This document shows positions 10,582 to 19,837 of a stretch of DNA of 64,000 nt, piece after piece; the first letter of the stretch is position 1; each line of letters begins with the position of its first letter. Source of the stretch: Pseudomonas sp. 21 (GTDB lineage Bacteria; Pseudomonadota; Gammaproteobacteria; Pseudomonadales; Pseudomonadaceae); the NCBI RefSeq assembly GCF_000955805.1, contig NZ_JYOA01000007.1, positions 1 to 64,000 on the forward strand, in the 5' to 3' direction. The notes beneath the pieces were generated by a model. That model worked only from the letters and a program-made list of their open reading frames with translations, did not search any database and had not been told where the DNA came from. The translations under genes were made by a program, and so were the position numbers.

Positions 10582-12063
10582 TCAGTCCGCGCGTACCGTA
10601 CGGCCATCGGCCCACGCGCGCAGGGCGGCCAACTCCTCGGCCATCACCACCGACAGCGGCGCGGTGCGGCGGATTTCCTCCAGCAGCAACGCCTGGTCCA
10701 CGGACTTCTGCCGAGCCTGAGCGGCATAGAACGCACCAACCACCGCCTGCTCGATCTCCGCACCGGAGAAACCGTCGGCCGCTTCAGCCAGCCCGCCCAG
10801 ATCGAACTGCGCCACCTCCAGCTCGCGGCGCACAAGGTGGATTCGGAAGATGTCCATCCGCACGGGATGATCCGGCAGATCGACGAAGAACAGCTCGTCG
10901 AAACGCCCCTTGCGTACCAGCTCCGGCGGCAGACGATCGATGGCGTTGGCGGTCGCCACCATGAACACCGGCGCCTTGCGCTCGGCCATCCAGGTCAGCA
11001 GCGTCGCCAGTACCCGCTGGCTGACACCGTTGTCCTGGTCACCGGTGGCCACGCCCTTCTCGATCTCGTCTGCCCAGAGCACGCAGGGCGCCATGCTGTC
11101 CGCGAGGCGCAAGGCCTCCCGCAGGTTGCGCTCGGTCTCACCGAAATACTTGTTGTAGAGGCTGCCGAAATCCAGGCGTAGCAACGGCAAGCCCCAGAGG
11201 CCGGCAACGGCCTTGGCCGCCAGGCTCTTGCCGCCACCCTGCACGCCCACCAGCAACACGCCCTTGGGCAGGTCCTTGTCCCTGCCCTCGGTGAAGGCGC
11301 TCTGCCGTTCGCCCAGCCAGCGTTTCAGACTGGCCAACCCGCCCACTTCGGCGAAGCGTGCGGTGTCGTGTTCGAAACTGAGGACGCCGTCGAGGTTGAG
11401 CAGCTCGAACTTGGTGCGATTGAGCTCCGGCAAGTCTTCCTGGGTAATCGCCCCATCGTTGCAGATCACACTGCGCGCCAGCAGCCGGGCCTCGCCGTGG
11501 GTCAGGCCGCGCAGGTTCTTCACCACCTGGCGCAGCGTGCGGTTGTCCGTGCGCACCCGTGCGCCCTGGTTGCGCTCGCTCCAGCGGGTCGCCTCCTCAC
11601 GGACCAGCCCCACCAGTTCATCCTCGGAAGGCAGCGACAGCGCAAAACGCGCGGCGAATCGCTGGACTTCGGCGGGCAATTTCAGGGCATGGGAAACCAG
11701 CACCAGCGTGGGGCGGAAATTGCCCTCGGCCATGGCGATCTCCTTGAGCAGACGCACGGCACGCGGGTTATCCACCAGATAGGGATGCAGATCGCAGAGC
11801 ACATAGAGGTTCGGCTGCGGGTCGGCCTTGATCAGGCGCAGGGCGTTCTCGGCCTCACGGCTGTCGCCCTCGCCCTGGGGCTCTCCACCAAAACCCAGGC
11901 GCTGCAGGCCTTCGGTCGCCGACCACAGCTGCAGGTTGAGCCCACGACGCACCGCCAGACCGGTCAGGGTCTCCAGCACGCGAGGTTCATCCCAGGACTC
12001 GATGACGATCAGCTTGACCCTGGAGTCGAGCACCAGGCCCAGATCATGGATATCGTTCTGCAC
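10582..12063 (-). CDS. AAA family ATPase (SpoVK/Ycf46-like)
   Basis: 493 aa from a GTG start at 12063, chosen because AGGAG lies 5 bp upstream and the family N-terminus ([15 protein letters not shown]) begins there, although the frame stays open for another 175 codons. The N-terminal 220 residues form the Ycf46-type regulatory part. The AAA module has Walker A GVQGGGKS (273-280) and Walker [10 protein letters not shown] near 328-336, followed by sensor and arginine-finger regions ([12 protein letters not shown]). Ycf46 in cyanobacteria is linked to CO2/photosynthesis control; the role in Pseudomonas is unknown. It is divergent from the HIT gene. Confidence 0.85.
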   Translation of the reverse strand: MQNDIHDLGLVLDSRVKLIVIESWDEPRVLETLTGLAVRRGLNLQLWSATEGLQRLGFGGEPQGEGDSREAENALRLIKADPQPNLYVLCDLHPYLVDNPRAVRLLKEIAMAEGNFRPTLVLVSHALKLPAEVQRFAARFALSLPSEDELVGLVREEATRWSERNQGARVRTDNRTLRQVVKNLRGLTHGEARLLARSVICNDGAITQEDLPELNRTKFELLNLDGVLSFEHDTARFAEVGGLASLKRWLGERQSAFTEGRDKDLPKGVLLVGVQGGGKSLAAKAVAGLWGLPLLRLDFGSLYNKYFGETERNLREALRLADSMAPCVLWADEIEKGVATGDQDNGVSQRVLATLLTWMAERKAPVFMVATANAIDRLPPELVRKGRFDELFFVDLPDHPVRMDIFRIHLVRRELEVAQFDLGGLAEAADGFSGAEIEQAVVGAFYAAQARQKSVDQALLLEEIRRTAPLSVVMAEELAALRAWADGRTVRAD

Positions 12064-12156
12064 GCTTGCTCCTTGCGTTGGCCGGCCCGGAACTGGGCGC
12101 GGCGATCGACGGCCGCTAAACTCCTGCTCCTGACCACACGACTGGAGGAGCATTTC

Positions 12157-12495
12157 GTGGACTGTCTGTTCTGCAAGATCGTCGCCGGGGACATTCCCGC
12201 GCGCAAGCTCTATGAAGATGACCAGGTCATCGCCTTCCACGACATCGGCCCGCAGGCGCCGGTGCATTTCCTGGTGATCCCGAAGAAGCACATCTCGACG
12301 CTCAATGACCTGGCCGAGGCGGACAAGCCACTGGCCGGGCACATCCTCTTCACCGCCCAGCGGCTGGCGAAGGAACAGGGCTGCGACGAGGGCTTCCGCG
12401 TGGTGATGAACTGCAACGACCTCGGCGGCCAGACCGTGCACCACATCCACATGCACGTGCTGGGTCAGCGCCAGATGCACTGGCCGCCGGGTTGA
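12157..12495 (+). CDS. HIT family protein (HinT-like)
   Basis: A 112-aa histidine-triad nucleotide hydrolase, probably acting on purine phosphoramidates in the cytoplasm. It has [13 protein letters not shown] at the N-terminus and the triad HHIHMHVLG near residues 96-104. The start is a GTG at 12157, selected because GGAGGAG sits 6 bp before it and the protein then begins at the usual family position. The gap to the divergent ATPase gene is 93 bp. The substrate is inferred only from the family. Confidence 0.9.
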   Translation: MDCLFCKIVAGDIPARKLYEDDQVIAFHDIGPQAPVHFLVIPKKHISTLNDLAEADKPLAGHILFTAQRLAKEQGCDEGFRVVMNCNDLGGQTVHHIHMHVLGQRQMHWPPG

Positions 12496-12586
12496 TCGGG
12501 CAGAAGAAGCTGCGCGCACCTCGGCAAGACCTGTCATTCTCCATCCGGTAAACTGCCGGGCGAATGTTCCTACTCGGAGGTGCGCC

Positions 12587-13234
12587 ATGTCCGCCGACCG
12601 TCAATACTCCCCCGCCGACCGCTTCCTGCTGCAGGCCGACGCCGCGCTGCGAACCCTGCTGCCCTTCAGCGGTCATCCGGGACGCCCGTCCCCCGCCATC
12701 GTCCAGCCCGACACCGAGCTCAGCGAGACTGACGCCCGCCACGTGGCCGGCCTGATGCGCATCAACCATACCGGCGAGGTCTGCGCCCAGGCGCTGTACC
12801 AGGGCCAGGCACTGACCGCCAAGCTGCCGAAGGTGCGCAAGGCCATGGAAGAAGCGGCCGACGAAGAGGTCGACCATCTTGCCTGGTGCGAGCAGCGCAT
12901 CCGCGAACTGGGCAGCCGCCCGAGCGTGCTCAACCCGTTCTTCTACGGACTGTCCTTCGGCGTCGGCGCCGCCGCCGGGCTGATCAGCGACCGGGTCAGC
13001 CTGGGCTTCGTCGCCGCCACCGAAGACCAGGTCTGCAAACACCTGGACGAACACCTGGCGGAAATCCCCGCCGAGGACCAGAAGTCCCGCGCCATCCTCG
13101 AGCAGATGCGCGAGGACGAGGAGCACCACGCCACCAGCGCCATCGAGGCCGGCGGCCTGCGCTTCCCGGCGCCGGTGAAGTTCGGCATGACGCTGCTGTC
13201 CAAGGTGATGACCAAGTCCACCTACCGGATCTGA
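12587..13234 (+). CDS. coq7: 2-polyprenyl-3-methyl-6-methoxy-1,4-benzoquinone monooxygenase Coq7
   Basis: A di-iron hydroxylase of 215 aa for the last ring hydroxylation of ubiquinone synthesis, replacing UbiF in many pseudomonads. Iron-ligand motifs are visible: E in [20 protein letters not shown], and EDEEHH near residue 182. A hydrophobic hairpin ([23 protein letters not shown]) gives peripheral membrane binding. GGAGGTG precedes the start. A rho-independent terminator follows the gene. Confidence 0.94.
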   Translation: MSADRQYSPADRFLLQADAALRTLLPFSGHPGRPSPAIVQPDTELSETDARHVAGLMRINHTGEVCAQALYQGQALTAKLPKVRKAMEEAADEEVDHLAWCEQRIRELGSRPSVLNPFFYGLSFGVGAAAGLISDRVSLGFVAATEDQVCKHLDEHLAEIPAEDQKSRAILEQMREDEEHHATSAIEAGGLRFPAPVKFGMTLLSKVMTKSTYRI

Positions 13235-13239
13235 TCCCT

Positions 13240-13274
13240 CCGGGGCGAAGCCCCCGCTTCGGCCCGGGTCTTTT
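13240..13274 (+). terminator. Intrinsic terminator after coq7
   Basis: A GC stem (CCGGG.CGAAGC / GCTTCG.CCCGG) with loop CCCC is followed by TCTTTT. It closes the coq7 unit before the carbonic anhydrase gene. Confidence 0.7.
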
Positions 13275-13374
13275 CCTTGCGTTGAAGGAAAAATTCCCAA
13301 GCCCTTTCTGCTGCCTTCCACGCCGCCATCACGCCGTGGATGCTGCTCCGGCTGTTCACCCAACCGGAGTTTCC

Positions 13375-14130
13375 ATGCGCTTCATCAGCAGTTTTACCTC
13401 GCTTCTCGCACCACTGTGCCTTGCCCTGTCCACCGCTCACGCCGCCGATGCCCACTGGACATACAACGGCGACCAGGGGCCAGCGCACTGGGGAGAACTG
13501 GGCAGCCCGCTGTGCGCCAGCGGCCACGAACAATCACCGATCAACGTGGAGAATGCCGAGGTCCAAGCGCAGAAGGTCGACGCCTCGCAGCTCCAACTTC
13601 ACTATGGCCAGATACCGCTCAAGCTGATCAACAACGGCCACACCATTCAGGCAAGTGCAGCCGAGGGCGACACCCTGACCTACAAGGGCACCGAATACCG
13701 CCTGCTGCAATTCCATTTCCATACGCCCAGCGAGCACCAGATCAATCACAAGGCCTATCCCATGGAGATGCATCTGGTTAACCAGGACAAGGATGGGCAC
13801 CTTCTGGTCCTCGGACTGATGATCAAGGCAGGCCATGCGAACAAGGAGCTGGCCTCGTTATGGAAGCAACTGCCGGCCAAGGAAGGACAGGAAGTTCAAC
13901 TGGCTGCCAAGCTCGCGCCAAATCTTTCCAAGCTGATCCCCGCGGCGAGCCACCACCTGTTCTACCACGGCTCACTCACCACTCCGCCGTGCACCGAAGG
14001 CGTGCAGTGGGTGCTGTTCGAGAATCCCATCGAAATGTCGAAGCAGCAGATCGGCCAGTTCCACAAACTGTTCCCGGACAACCACCGCCCGACTCAGTCG
14101 GCAACCGGGCGCGAAGTGGACGAGGACTGA
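13375..14130 (+). CDS. Alpha-class carbonic anhydrase, exported
   Basis: Interconverts CO2 and bicarbonate outside the cytoplasm. It has 251 aa with a signal peptide (MRFISSFTSLLAPLCLALST, cut near AHA-AD at residue 23). The zinc histidines are H114 and H116 (QFHFHTPSEH) and H133 (EMHLVNQ). The substrate-pocket block LTTPPCTEGVQW is also intact. The start has GGAG 6 bp upstream. I do not remember an alpha-carbonic anhydrase between coq7 and speD in P. aeruginosa PAO1, so it looks like an accessory gene. Terminators lie on both sides, making it an independent unit. Confidence 0.92.
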   Translation: MRFISSFTSLLAPLCLALSTAHAADAHWTYNGDQGPAHWGELGSPLCASGHEQSPINVENAEVQAQKVDASQLQLHYGQIPLKLINNGHTIQASAAEGDTLTYKGTEYRLLQFHFHTPSEHQINHKAYPMEMHLVNQDKDGHLLVLGLMIKAGHANKELASLWKQLPAKEGQEVQLAAKLAPNLSKLIPAASHHLFYHGSLTTPPCTEGVQWVLFENPIEMSKQQIGQFHKLFPDNHRPTQSATGREVDED

Positions 14131-14143
14131 GCAAACAGAAGCG

Positions 14144-14170
14144 AAAAGGGCGCCCACTGGGCGCCCTTTT
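14144..14170. terminator. Bidirectional terminator between carbonic anhydrase and speD
   Basis: The perfect stem GGGCGCCC / GGGCGCCC with loop ACT is flanked by AAAA and TTTT. The adjoining genes converge on it. Confidence 0.85.
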
Positions 14171-14185
14171 TCAACGTGCGGAAAA

Positions 14186-14980
14186 TCAGCGCGGCATGTT
14201 GCGCGCGTAGAAGATCTCCAGCATCTCGTGCCGAACGCGCTCTTCCACCTGCTTGCGCTGCTCGGGCGAGAGGTTGCTCGTGGCATCGCCGAACAGGTAG
14301 TTGTCCAGGTCGAACTCCTTGAGCAGCATCTTGGTGTGGAACAGGTTCTCCTGGTACACGTTCACGTCGGTCATCTGATAGGCCTCGTACGTGTCGTCGG
14401 ACAGGTAGTTCTGGATCGAGTTGATCTCGTGGTCGATGAAGTGCTTCCTGCCTTCCACGTCACGGGTGAAACCGCGCACGCGGTAATCCACGGTGACGAT
14501 GTCCGAATCGAACTGGTGGATGAGGTAGTTGAGCGCCTTGAGCGGCGAGATGACGCCGCAGGTCGACACATCGATGTCCACTCGGAAGGTCGCGATGCCT
14601 TCCACCGGATGAATCTCCGGATAGGTGTGCACGGTGATATGGCTCTTGTCGAGGTGCGCCAGGATGGTTTCCGGTAGCGGCCCCGGGGATTCCTCGATCT
14701 GGCTGTCGGTCGGGGTGACCGGCTGCTCGGAGATCAGGATGGTTACGCTGGCGCCTTGCGGATCGTAATCCTGACGGGCGATGTTCAGGATGTTTGCGCC
14801 AATGATGTCGACAACATCGGTGAGGATCTGCGTGAGACGCTCGGCATCGTACTCTTCGTCGATGTACTGCACGTAGGCCTGCTGGTCTTCAGGCGTCTCG
14901 GCGTAGCAGATGTCATAGATGTTGAAGCTCAAGGTCTTCGTCAGGTTGTTGAACCCGTGGAGCTTGAGTTTGCTTTTCAC
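14186..14980 (-). CDS. speD: S-adenosylmethionine decarboxylase proenzyme
   Basis: Supplies the aminopropyl donor for spermidine synthesis. The 264-aa proenzyme belongs to the E. coli SpeD class. The self-cleavage site is K112-S113 in [13 protein letters not shown], where S113 becomes the pyruvoyl cofactor. The conserved [14 protein letters not shown] block follows. Length and termini match the family. The preceding 220 bp to the osmC gene hold an inverted repeat. Confidence 0.95.
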   Translation of the reverse strand: MKSKLKLHGFNNLTKTLSFNIYDICYAETPEDQQAYVQYIDEEYDAERLTQILTDVVDIIGANILNIARQDYDPQGASVTILISEQPVTPTDSQIEESPGPLPETILAHLDKSHITVHTYPEIHPVEGIATFRVDIDVSTCGVISPLKALNYLIHQFDSDIVTVDYRVRGFTRDVEGRKHFIDHEINSIQNYLSDDTYEAYQMTDVNVYQENLFHTKMLLKEFDLDNYLFGDATSNLSPEQRKQVEERVRHEMLEIFYARNMPR

Positions 14981-15138
14981 CGTGGGAGAACTCTCATCAA
15001 ATGCGGCTCTGCCGCGTGGTTGAGCATGCCCGTCAGATGCGTACGGCGCACCTGCGTAGGACGGTTTACACCTCTTCGCGATGGCGATTGTGGTTTCTGG
15101 TTTCGGGCGGAAGGCCCTGAAAAAAGGTGGCGCATTAT

Positions 15139-15160
15139 GCAGAGGTCAGGCGACCTCTGC
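15139..15160. repeat. Perfect inverted repeat upstream of speD
   Basis: GCAGAGGTC and GACCTCTGC flank the loop AGGC. On the minus strand a T6 run lies about 12 nt further on, so this may be a non-canonical terminator for the osmC gene or an operator for speD. Confidence 0.4.
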
Positions 15161-15203
15161 CAGATTTTGCGCACCCTTGATGATGAAAGGATGAAGGGAG
15201 CTG

Positions 15204-15626
15204 TCAGCCCAGTTCCACGATCTCGTAGTCGTGGGTGATCTCAACGCCGGCGCGGCCGAGCATGATCGAGGCGGAGCAGTATTTCTCGGCCGACAGCTCG
15301 ACCGCACGCTTGACCTGCGCTTCCTTCAGGCCACGGCCCTTGACCACGAAATGCACGTGGATCTTGGTGAACACCTTCGGGTCTTCGTCGGCGCGCTCGG
15401 CCTCGAGGAAGGCCTCGCAGCTCTCCACCGGCTGACGGCCTTTCTTCAGGATGCTGACCACATCGAAGTTGGTGCAGCCACCGAGGCCGAGCAGGAGCAT
15501 TTCCATCGGACGCACACCCAGGTTGCGGCCACCGGCGTCCGGCGGGCCGTCCATTACCACCACGTGGCCGCTGCCGGATTCACCGAGGAACATGGCCTCG
15601 CCCGCCCACTGGATTCGCGCTTTCAT
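15204..15626 (-). CDS. OsmC/YhfA family protein
   Basis: A 140-aa redox protein with the OsmC fold. The two conserved cysteines are C51 (LGGCTNFDV) and C117 (EKYCSAS). OsmC/Ohr members reduce organic peroxides through such a pair; this sequence is closer to the YhfA branch, whose substrate is less certain. The ATG at 15626 has GGAG upstream and gives the normal N-terminus MKARIQWAGEAMF. It is divergent from vfr, with a 374-bp spacer. Confidence 0.88.
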   Translation of the reverse strand: MKARIQWAGEAMFLGESGSGHVVVMDGPPDAGGRNLGVRPMEMLLLGLGGCTNFDVVSILKKGRQPVESCEAFLEAERADEDPKVFTKIHVHFVVKGRGLKEAQVKRAVELSAEKYCSASIMLGRAGVEITHDYEIVELG

Positions 15627-15668
15627 TGCAAAGGACTCCGCCGGAAAAAAGGGGCGATAGCTTAACAC

Positions 15669-16000
15669 AGCCCTCTAGCACGCCCACCGGGGCCTGCGGC
15701 TGTTACCCAGGTCTCATTTCCACACGGCGAGTATGCATTTATCACTTAAGCTGGCGCCGGTTTACTGGCACACTCTAGGAAATTGCCCGCACGAATGTTC
15801 CAGCTTTCCGATTGTTGGTAACACGTCGTCTGTTAAGCTCTTGCGGATTTACGTACGCGCAAGAATGCTCAGCAAGGCAATCTGCCGCCCTGCGGATCGA
15901 GGGGGATCGAGCCAGGGACGCACGGCACTACAGCTGGTCATAAAAAATCATTAGCGCCTGTTGTGCAAAGGCCACTCTTTATTCTTTCCGGGACTCGGGC
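15669..16000 (+). other. Upstream region of vfr, no gene recognised
   Basis: This 332-bp non-coding stretch is richer in A and T than its surroundings (for example CATAAAAAATCATTAGC at 15939-15955). It must hold the vfr promoter and any autoregulatory CRP-type site. I could not fix a promoter or a full Vfr palindrome by eye. Short open frames here have no credible ribosome site. Confidence 0.5.
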
Positions 16001-16648
16001 ATGGTAGCTATTACCCTCACACCCAAAATCAAGAACCTCGACAAGTTGCTCGCGCACTGTCATCGCCGCCGCTTCACCGCCAAGAGCACCATCATCTACG
16101 CTGGCGACCGCTGCGAAAGCCTGTTCTTCATCATCAAGGGGTCGGTCACCGTCCTGATCGAGGACGACGATGGTCGCGAGATGATCATCGGGTACCTCAA
16201 CACCGGCGATTTCTTCGGGGAGATGGGGCTCTTCGAGAAGGAAGGCAGCACCGGCCAGGAGCGCAGCGCCTGGATCCGCGCCAAGACCGAATGCGAAGTC
16301 GCCGAGATCAGCTACGCGAAATTCCGCGAACTGAGCCAGCAGGATCCGGAGATTCTCTTCACCCTGGGCAGCCAGATGGCCGATCGCCTGCGCAAGACCA
16401 CGCGCAAGGTCGGCGACCTGGCCTTCCTCGACGTCACCGGCCGCGTCGCCCGCACACTGCTGGACCTGTGCCAACAGCCGGACGCCATGACCCACCCGGA
16501 CGGCATGCAGATCAAGATCACCCGCCAGGAAATCGGCCGCATCGTCGGCTGCTCCCGCGAGATGGTCGGCCGCGTGCTCAAGAGCCTGGAAGAACAGGGC
16601 CTGGTGCACGTGAAAGGCAAGACCATGGTGGTCTTCGGCACCCGCTGA
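16001..16648 (+). CDS. vfr: cAMP-binding virulence regulator Vfr (CRP family)
   Basis: A global cAMP-responsive activator, the pseudomonad CRP. It has 215 aa: a cyclic-nucleotide pocket over residues 20-120 with [10 protein letters not shown] and the ERSAWIRAK segment, a dimer helix near 110-138, and a C-terminal Crp-type helix-turn-helix ([27 protein letters not shown], 170-196). It carries the family extension [12 protein letters not shown]. Dibasic-rich HRRRF is as in Vfr. A terminator follows, shared with the convergent trp side. Confidence 0.95.
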   Translation: MVAITLTPKIKNLDKLLAHCHRRRFTAKSTIIYAGDRCESLFFIIKGSVTVLIEDDDGREMIIGYLNTGDFFGEMGLFEKEGSTGQERSAWIRAKTECEVAEISYAKFRELSQQDPEILFTLGSQMADRLRKTTRKVGDLAFLDVTGRVARTLLDLCQQPDAMTHPDGMQIKITRQEIGRIVGCSREMVGRVLKSLEEQGLVHVKGKTMVVFGTR

Positions 16649-16664
16649 AGCATCCCCAGAATGC

Positions 16665-16692
16665 AAAAAAGCCGGCAATCGCCGGCTTTTTT
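16665..16692. terminator. Bidirectional terminator after vfr
   Basis: A6-GCCGGC-AATC-GCCGGC-T6 is a compact symmetric terminator between the convergent vfr and trpC genes. Confidence 0.85.
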
Positions 16693-16706
16693 GTTGCCCT
16701 GACTCT

Positions 16707-16781
16707 GCAGGAGCGAGCTTGCTCGCGAGCCCTTTCCGGCCACTAGGGCGCCTGGGCAGTTCGCGAGCAAGCCCGCTCTTA
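16707..16781. repeat. Pseudomonas REP pair in inverted orientation
   Basis: GCAGGAGCGAGCTTGCTCGC starts at 16707. A mirror copy (TCGCGAGCAAGCCCGCTCTT) lies at 16761-16780, 30 bp apart. This matches the well-known REP family of pseudomonads (GGAGCGAGCTTGCTCGCGA core). The pair sits in the gap between convergent genes, the usual REP position. It may stabilise the 3-prime ends of vfr and trpC mRNA or serve as a target of a REP transposase encoded elsewhere. Confidence 0.85.
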
Positions 16782-16792
16782 CATAAGGGCTT

Positions 16793-17629
16793 TCAGTCCG
16801 GATCGGCGCCCAGCTTGACCTTGCTGCGTTCGGGGAAGAACAGGCGCTTGAGCTCGGTGCCCGGCTCGTCGGCACGCATGAAGGCTTCGCCAACCAGGAA
16901 GCCGAACACATCGCTGACTTCCATCAGTTCCACGTCGGCGCGGTTGAGGATGCCGCTTTCGGTGATCACCATGCGCTCGCGCGGGATTTCCGGCAGCAGG
17001 TCCAGGGTGGTCTCCAGGCTGACTTCGAAGGTGTGCAGGTTGCGGTTGTTGATGCCGACCAGCGGGGTGTCCAGGGTTTTCAGCGCGCGCTCCAGTTCCG
17101 GGGCGTCATGCACTTCCACCAGCACATCGAGGCCGACGTCCTTGGCCACCGAGGCCAGTTCGGCCATGCGCACGTCATCCAGCGCCGAGACGATCAGCAG
17201 GATGCAGTCGGCGCCAATGGCGCGGGCTTCCACCACCTGGTAAGGGTCGATCAGGAAGTCCTTGCGGATCACCGGCAGCGTGCAGGCCGCGCGGGCCTCC
17301 TTCAGGTAGGCGTCGCTGCCGAGGAAGAAATCGATGTCGGTCAGCACCGAAAGACAGGCGGCGCCACCTTCTTCATAGCTGCGGGCGATGTCGGCGGGAT
17401 CGAAGTTCTCGCGCAGGATGCCCTTGCTCGGGGACGCCTTCTTCACCTCGGCGATCACCGCCGGTTCGCGACGCTTGGCGCGCTCCAGCAGGGCATTGGC
17501 GAAACCACGGGGTGCGTCCGCGGCACGCGCCAGCTGCTCCAGCTCGGCAATGCTCACGCGGGTACGGCGATCAGCGACTTCTTCGGCCTTGCGGGCCAGG
17601 ATCTTCTGCAGAACCGTCGGCACACTCAC
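16793..17629 (-). CDS. trpC: Indole-3-glycerol-phosphate synthase
   Basis: Closes the indole ring in tryptophan synthesis. It has 278 aa and a TIM-barrel fold, with the catalytic blocks [41 protein letters not shown] and VITESGI. The start is a GTG at 17629 that overlaps the trpD stop (GTGA), so translation is coupled. It is the last gene of trpGDC and is not fused to trpF, as in other pseudomonads. Confidence 0.96.
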   Translation of the reverse strand: MSVPTVLQKILARKAEEVADRRTRVSIAELEQLARAADAPRGFANALLERAKRREPAVIAEVKKASPSKGILRENFDPADIARSYEEGGAACLSVLTDIDFFLGSDAYLKEARAACTLPVIRKDFLIDPYQVVEARAIGADCILLIVSALDDVRMAELASVAKDVGLDVLVEVHDAPELERALKTLDTPLVGINNRNLHTFEVSLETTLDLLPEIPRERMVITESGILNRADVELMEVSDVFGFLVGEAFMRADEPGTELKRLFFPERSKVKLGADPD

Positions 17630-18675
17630 TGTGCGTTCTCCTCTCGGTAAACGGCGGTGAAGGCCGCCAGTTCTTCCATCTTCTCCCGCGCAAGCCCCGT
17701 GTGCAGGGCGTCGTGGGCCAATTGCATGCCTTCGTGCAGGCTGGTCGCCAGGTCCGCGGCGTAGAGCGCAGCGCCGGCATTGAGCACGATCAGCTCGGCG
17801 GCCTTCTGCCCGGCCTCGGTCTTGCGACGGCCCAAGGCATCACGGATCAGTTCCAGCGACTGCTGCGGGCTGTCCACGGTCAGGCCGATCAGGCTCTGGC
17901 TCTTGATGCCGAAGTCTTCTGGCTGCACTTCGTACTCGGTGACCACGCCGTCCTTCAGTTCGGCCACATGGGTCGGTGCGGCGAGGCTGAACTCGTCCAG
18001 GCCATCGCGCGAATGCACCACCAGGATGTGCTCGCTGCCCAGGCGCTTGAGCACCTCGGCCAACGGACGGCACAGCGCCTGGCTGAACACGCCGACCACC
18101 TGGTGTTTCACACCGGCCGGGTTGGTCAGCGGGCCGAGCATGTTGAACAGGGTACGCAGGCCCAGCTCGCGGCGCGGGCCGGCGGCGTGCTTCATGGCCT
18201 TGTGGTGGACCTGGGCGAACATGAAGCCGACGCCGACGGTCTCGATGCAACGCTTCACCTGGACCGGCTTGAGGTCCAGGTAGATGCCGGCCGCTTCCAG
18301 CAGGTCGGCGCTGCCGCTCTTGCCGGAGACCGCACGGTTACCGTGTTTGGCGACCTTGCCGCCAGCCGCGGCGACCACGAAGGCCGCCGCCGAGGACACG
18401 TTGAAGATGTTCGCGCCGTCGCCACCGGTGCCGACCACGTCGACCACGTGCTTGAGGCTGTCCAGCTCGACCTGGTCGGCCAGCTCGCGCATCACTGCCA
18501 CGGCGCCGACGATCTCGTCGATGGTCTCGCTCTTCATGCGCATGCCCATGAGGAAGGCGCCGATCTGCGCGTCGGTGCACTGCCCGGTCATGATCTCGCG
18601 CATGACGTCCTGCATTTCCTCGGTGGTCAGGTCCAGCTGGTTGACCACGCGGCCGAGGGCTTCCTTGATATTCAT
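17626..18675 (-). CDS. trpD: Anthranilate phosphoribosyltransferase
   Basis: Transfers phosphoribose from PRPP to anthranilate. It has 349 aa. The PRPP/Mg motif [13 protein letters not shown] and the anthranilate pocket [21 protein letters not shown] are intact. Its ATG overlaps the trpG stop (ATGA), and its stop overlaps trpC, so the three genes form a tightly coupled operon. The protein is not fused to TrpG, unlike the enteric bifunctional form. Confidence 0.97.
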   Translation of the reverse strand: MNIKEALGRVVNQLDLTTEEMQDVMREIMTGQCTDAQIGAFLMGMRMKSETIDEIVGAVAVMRELADQVELDSLKHVVDVVGTGGDGANIFNVSSAAAFVVAAAGGKVAKHGNRAVSGKSGSADLLEAAGIYLDLKPVQVKRCIETVGVGFMFAQVHHKAMKHAAGPRRELGLRTLFNMLGPLTNPAGVKHQVVGVFSQALCRPLAEVLKRLGSEHILVVHSRDGLDEFSLAAPTHVAELKDGVVTEYEVQPEDFGIKSQSLIGLTVDSPQQSLELIRDALGRRKTEAGQKAAELIVLNAGAALYAADLATSLHEGMQLAHDALHTGLAREKMEELAAFTAVYREENAQ

Positions 18676-19268
18676 GCGCGCACCCCGCCGGTCTGCTTGA
18701 GGAAGTTGGCCAGCATCTCGTGGCCCTGTTCGGAGAGGATCGACTCGGGGTGGAACTGCACGCCCTCGACGTTCAGCGTCTTGTGGCGCAGGCCCATGAT
18801 CTCGTCGACCGAGCCATCCTCCAGCGCCGTCCAGGCGGTGATCTCCAGGCAGTCAGGCAGCGTTTCGCGCTTCACCACCAGGGAGTGGTAACGGGTCTGG
18901 GTCAGCGGGTTGTTCAGGCCGGCGAACACGCCCTGGTCCTTGTGGAACACCGGGCTGACCTTGCCGTGCATGACCTGGCGCGCCCGCACCACATCACCGC
19001 CGAAGGCCTGGCCAATGGACTGGTGGCCCAGGCACACGCCCAGCAACGGCAGCTTGCCGGCGAAGCGCTCGATGACCTCCAGGGACACGCCCGCCTCGTT
19101 CGGCGTGCAGGGGCCGGGGGACAGGACGATGCGCTCGGGGTTGAGCGCGGCAATTTGCTCGACGCTCAACTCGTCGTTGCGAATGACATGGATGTCGGCC
19201 TTCAACTCGGCGAAGTACTGCACCAGGTTGTAGGTAAAGGAATCGTAGTTATCGATCATCAGCAGCAT
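18672..19268 (-). CDS. trpG: Anthranilate synthase glutamine amidotransferase subunit
   Basis: Delivers ammonia from glutamine to TrpE, which is encoded 17.5 kb away at 36.8 kb. It has 198 aa and a class I amidotransferase triad: C79 in [12 protein letters not shown], plus His and Glu in [14 protein letters not shown]. The start is ATG at 19268; the frame is open further up but the family begins [14 protein letters not shown]. It is first in trpGDC. Upstream lie a probable attenuator and a leader peptide. Confidence 0.96.
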   Translation of the reverse strand: MLLMIDNYDSFTYNLVQYFAELKADIHVIRNDELSVEQIAALNPERIVLSPGPCTPNEAGVSLEVIERFAGKLPLLGVCLGHQSIGQAFGGDVVRARQVMHGKVSPVFHKDQGVFAGLNNPLTQTRYHSLVVKRETLPDCLEITAWTALEDGSVDEIMGLRHKTLNVEGVQFHPESILSEQGHEMLANFLKQTGGVRA

Positions 19269-19387
19269 GTCTGCTCGAACCTCATGATTGCACTGCTTTC
19301 GGATCGCGCCATCGTCGACACCCATTGCGGCCTCGCGGGCTGCGCGAATCTGGCAATTATGCCAGCGGATGGGGGAAATGGACGCGT

Positions 19388-19411
19388 AAGAAGAGACCGG
19401 CGCTATGCCGG
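19388..19411 (-). terminator. Candidate attenuator terminator upstream of trpG
   Basis: Read on the minus strand, CCGGC-ATAGC-GCCGG is followed by TCTCTTCTT, 11 nt after the stop of the Trp-rich leader frame. Position and shape suit a transcription attenuator. The stem is short (5 bp) and the U-tract is interrupted, so this is a prediction. Attenuation of trpGDC has been reported in P. putida (established knowledge). Confidence 0.45.
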
Positions 19412-19422
19412 GAAAGAAGGAA

Positions 19423-19491
19423 TCAGGCGCGCCAGCGCCAACGGGCGAATGCCTTGAGGAGGGAGGTGATGATGCGGGTGCGGTGGATCAC
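19423..19491 (-). CDS. Probable trp leader peptide of trpGDC (22 aa)
   Basis: A short frame from a GTG at 19491 to TGA ends in [10 protein letters not shown], with two Trp codons three and five residues from the end. The last 18 nt including the stop are identical to the frame upstream of trpE. Its ribosome site is weak (GAG about 11 nt before), and the start could differ. It would couple tryptophanyl-tRNA level to the downstream hairpin. The repeated leader ending is the main support. Confidence 0.6.
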   Translation of the reverse strand: MIHRTRIITSLLKAFARWRWRA

Positions 19492-19519
19492 GGTTGCGGT
19501 CTCGCCTAGCGATGGCCGA

Positions 19520-19549
19520 ACAGTAGCCCAAGGCCGGGCGCCAGCGCAA
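19520..19549 (-). promoter_or_regulatory. Candidate promoter for trp leader-trpGDC
   Basis: TTGCGC (19549-19544) and TACTGT (19525-19520) are 18 bp apart, about 30 bp before the leader frame and just past the end of the tailocin lysis genes. This is a moderate sigma70 match judged by eye. Confidence 0.3.
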
Positions 19550-19585
19550 TACGCGCGGCGGCCCTGCCGACGAAGGTAGGAAGGT

Positions 19586-19837
19586 TCAGCGGCACGCGTC
19601 GAGGGCGGCGCGCAGGCGGGTTTCGTAGGCCAGGTGTTGCTGCCGTTCGGCCAGCAGCGCACGTACCTTGGTTTGCAGGTCGTCCGTCGGGCGCAGGGCG
19701 GAGGTGGCGAATCGGGGGACTTCGATGGCCGGAGTCTGGCACGGCACCGGGACGGGAATACGCACTTCCACCGGCGCCGGCGCGATGGATGCGCACCCCG
19801 CCAGAAGCAGCACGGGGAGCACCCGCAGCAGCTTCAT
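19586..19837 (-). CDS. Rz1-like outer-membrane spanin lipoprotein
   Basis: An 83-aa lipoprotein with signal MKLLRVLPVLLLAGC, whose lipobox cysteine is C15. The Pro/Val-rich mature start (APAPVEVRIPVPVPC) is typical of Rz1. It would pair with the inner-membrane Rz partner to fuse the membranes in the last step of lysis. The ATG at 19837 overlaps the Rz stop (ATGA). The genes are consecutive, not nested, apart from this 4-nt overlap. Confidence 0.8.
   Translation of the reverse strand: MKLLRVLPVLLLAGCASIAPAPVEVRIPVPVPCQTPAIEVPRFATSALRPTDDLQTKVRALLAERQQHLAYETRLRAALDACR

Noticed and set aside
15733-15954. 73-codon plus-strand frame upstream of vfr
   Set aside because: No ribosome site, no family resemblance, and it lies in the promoter-bearing gap.
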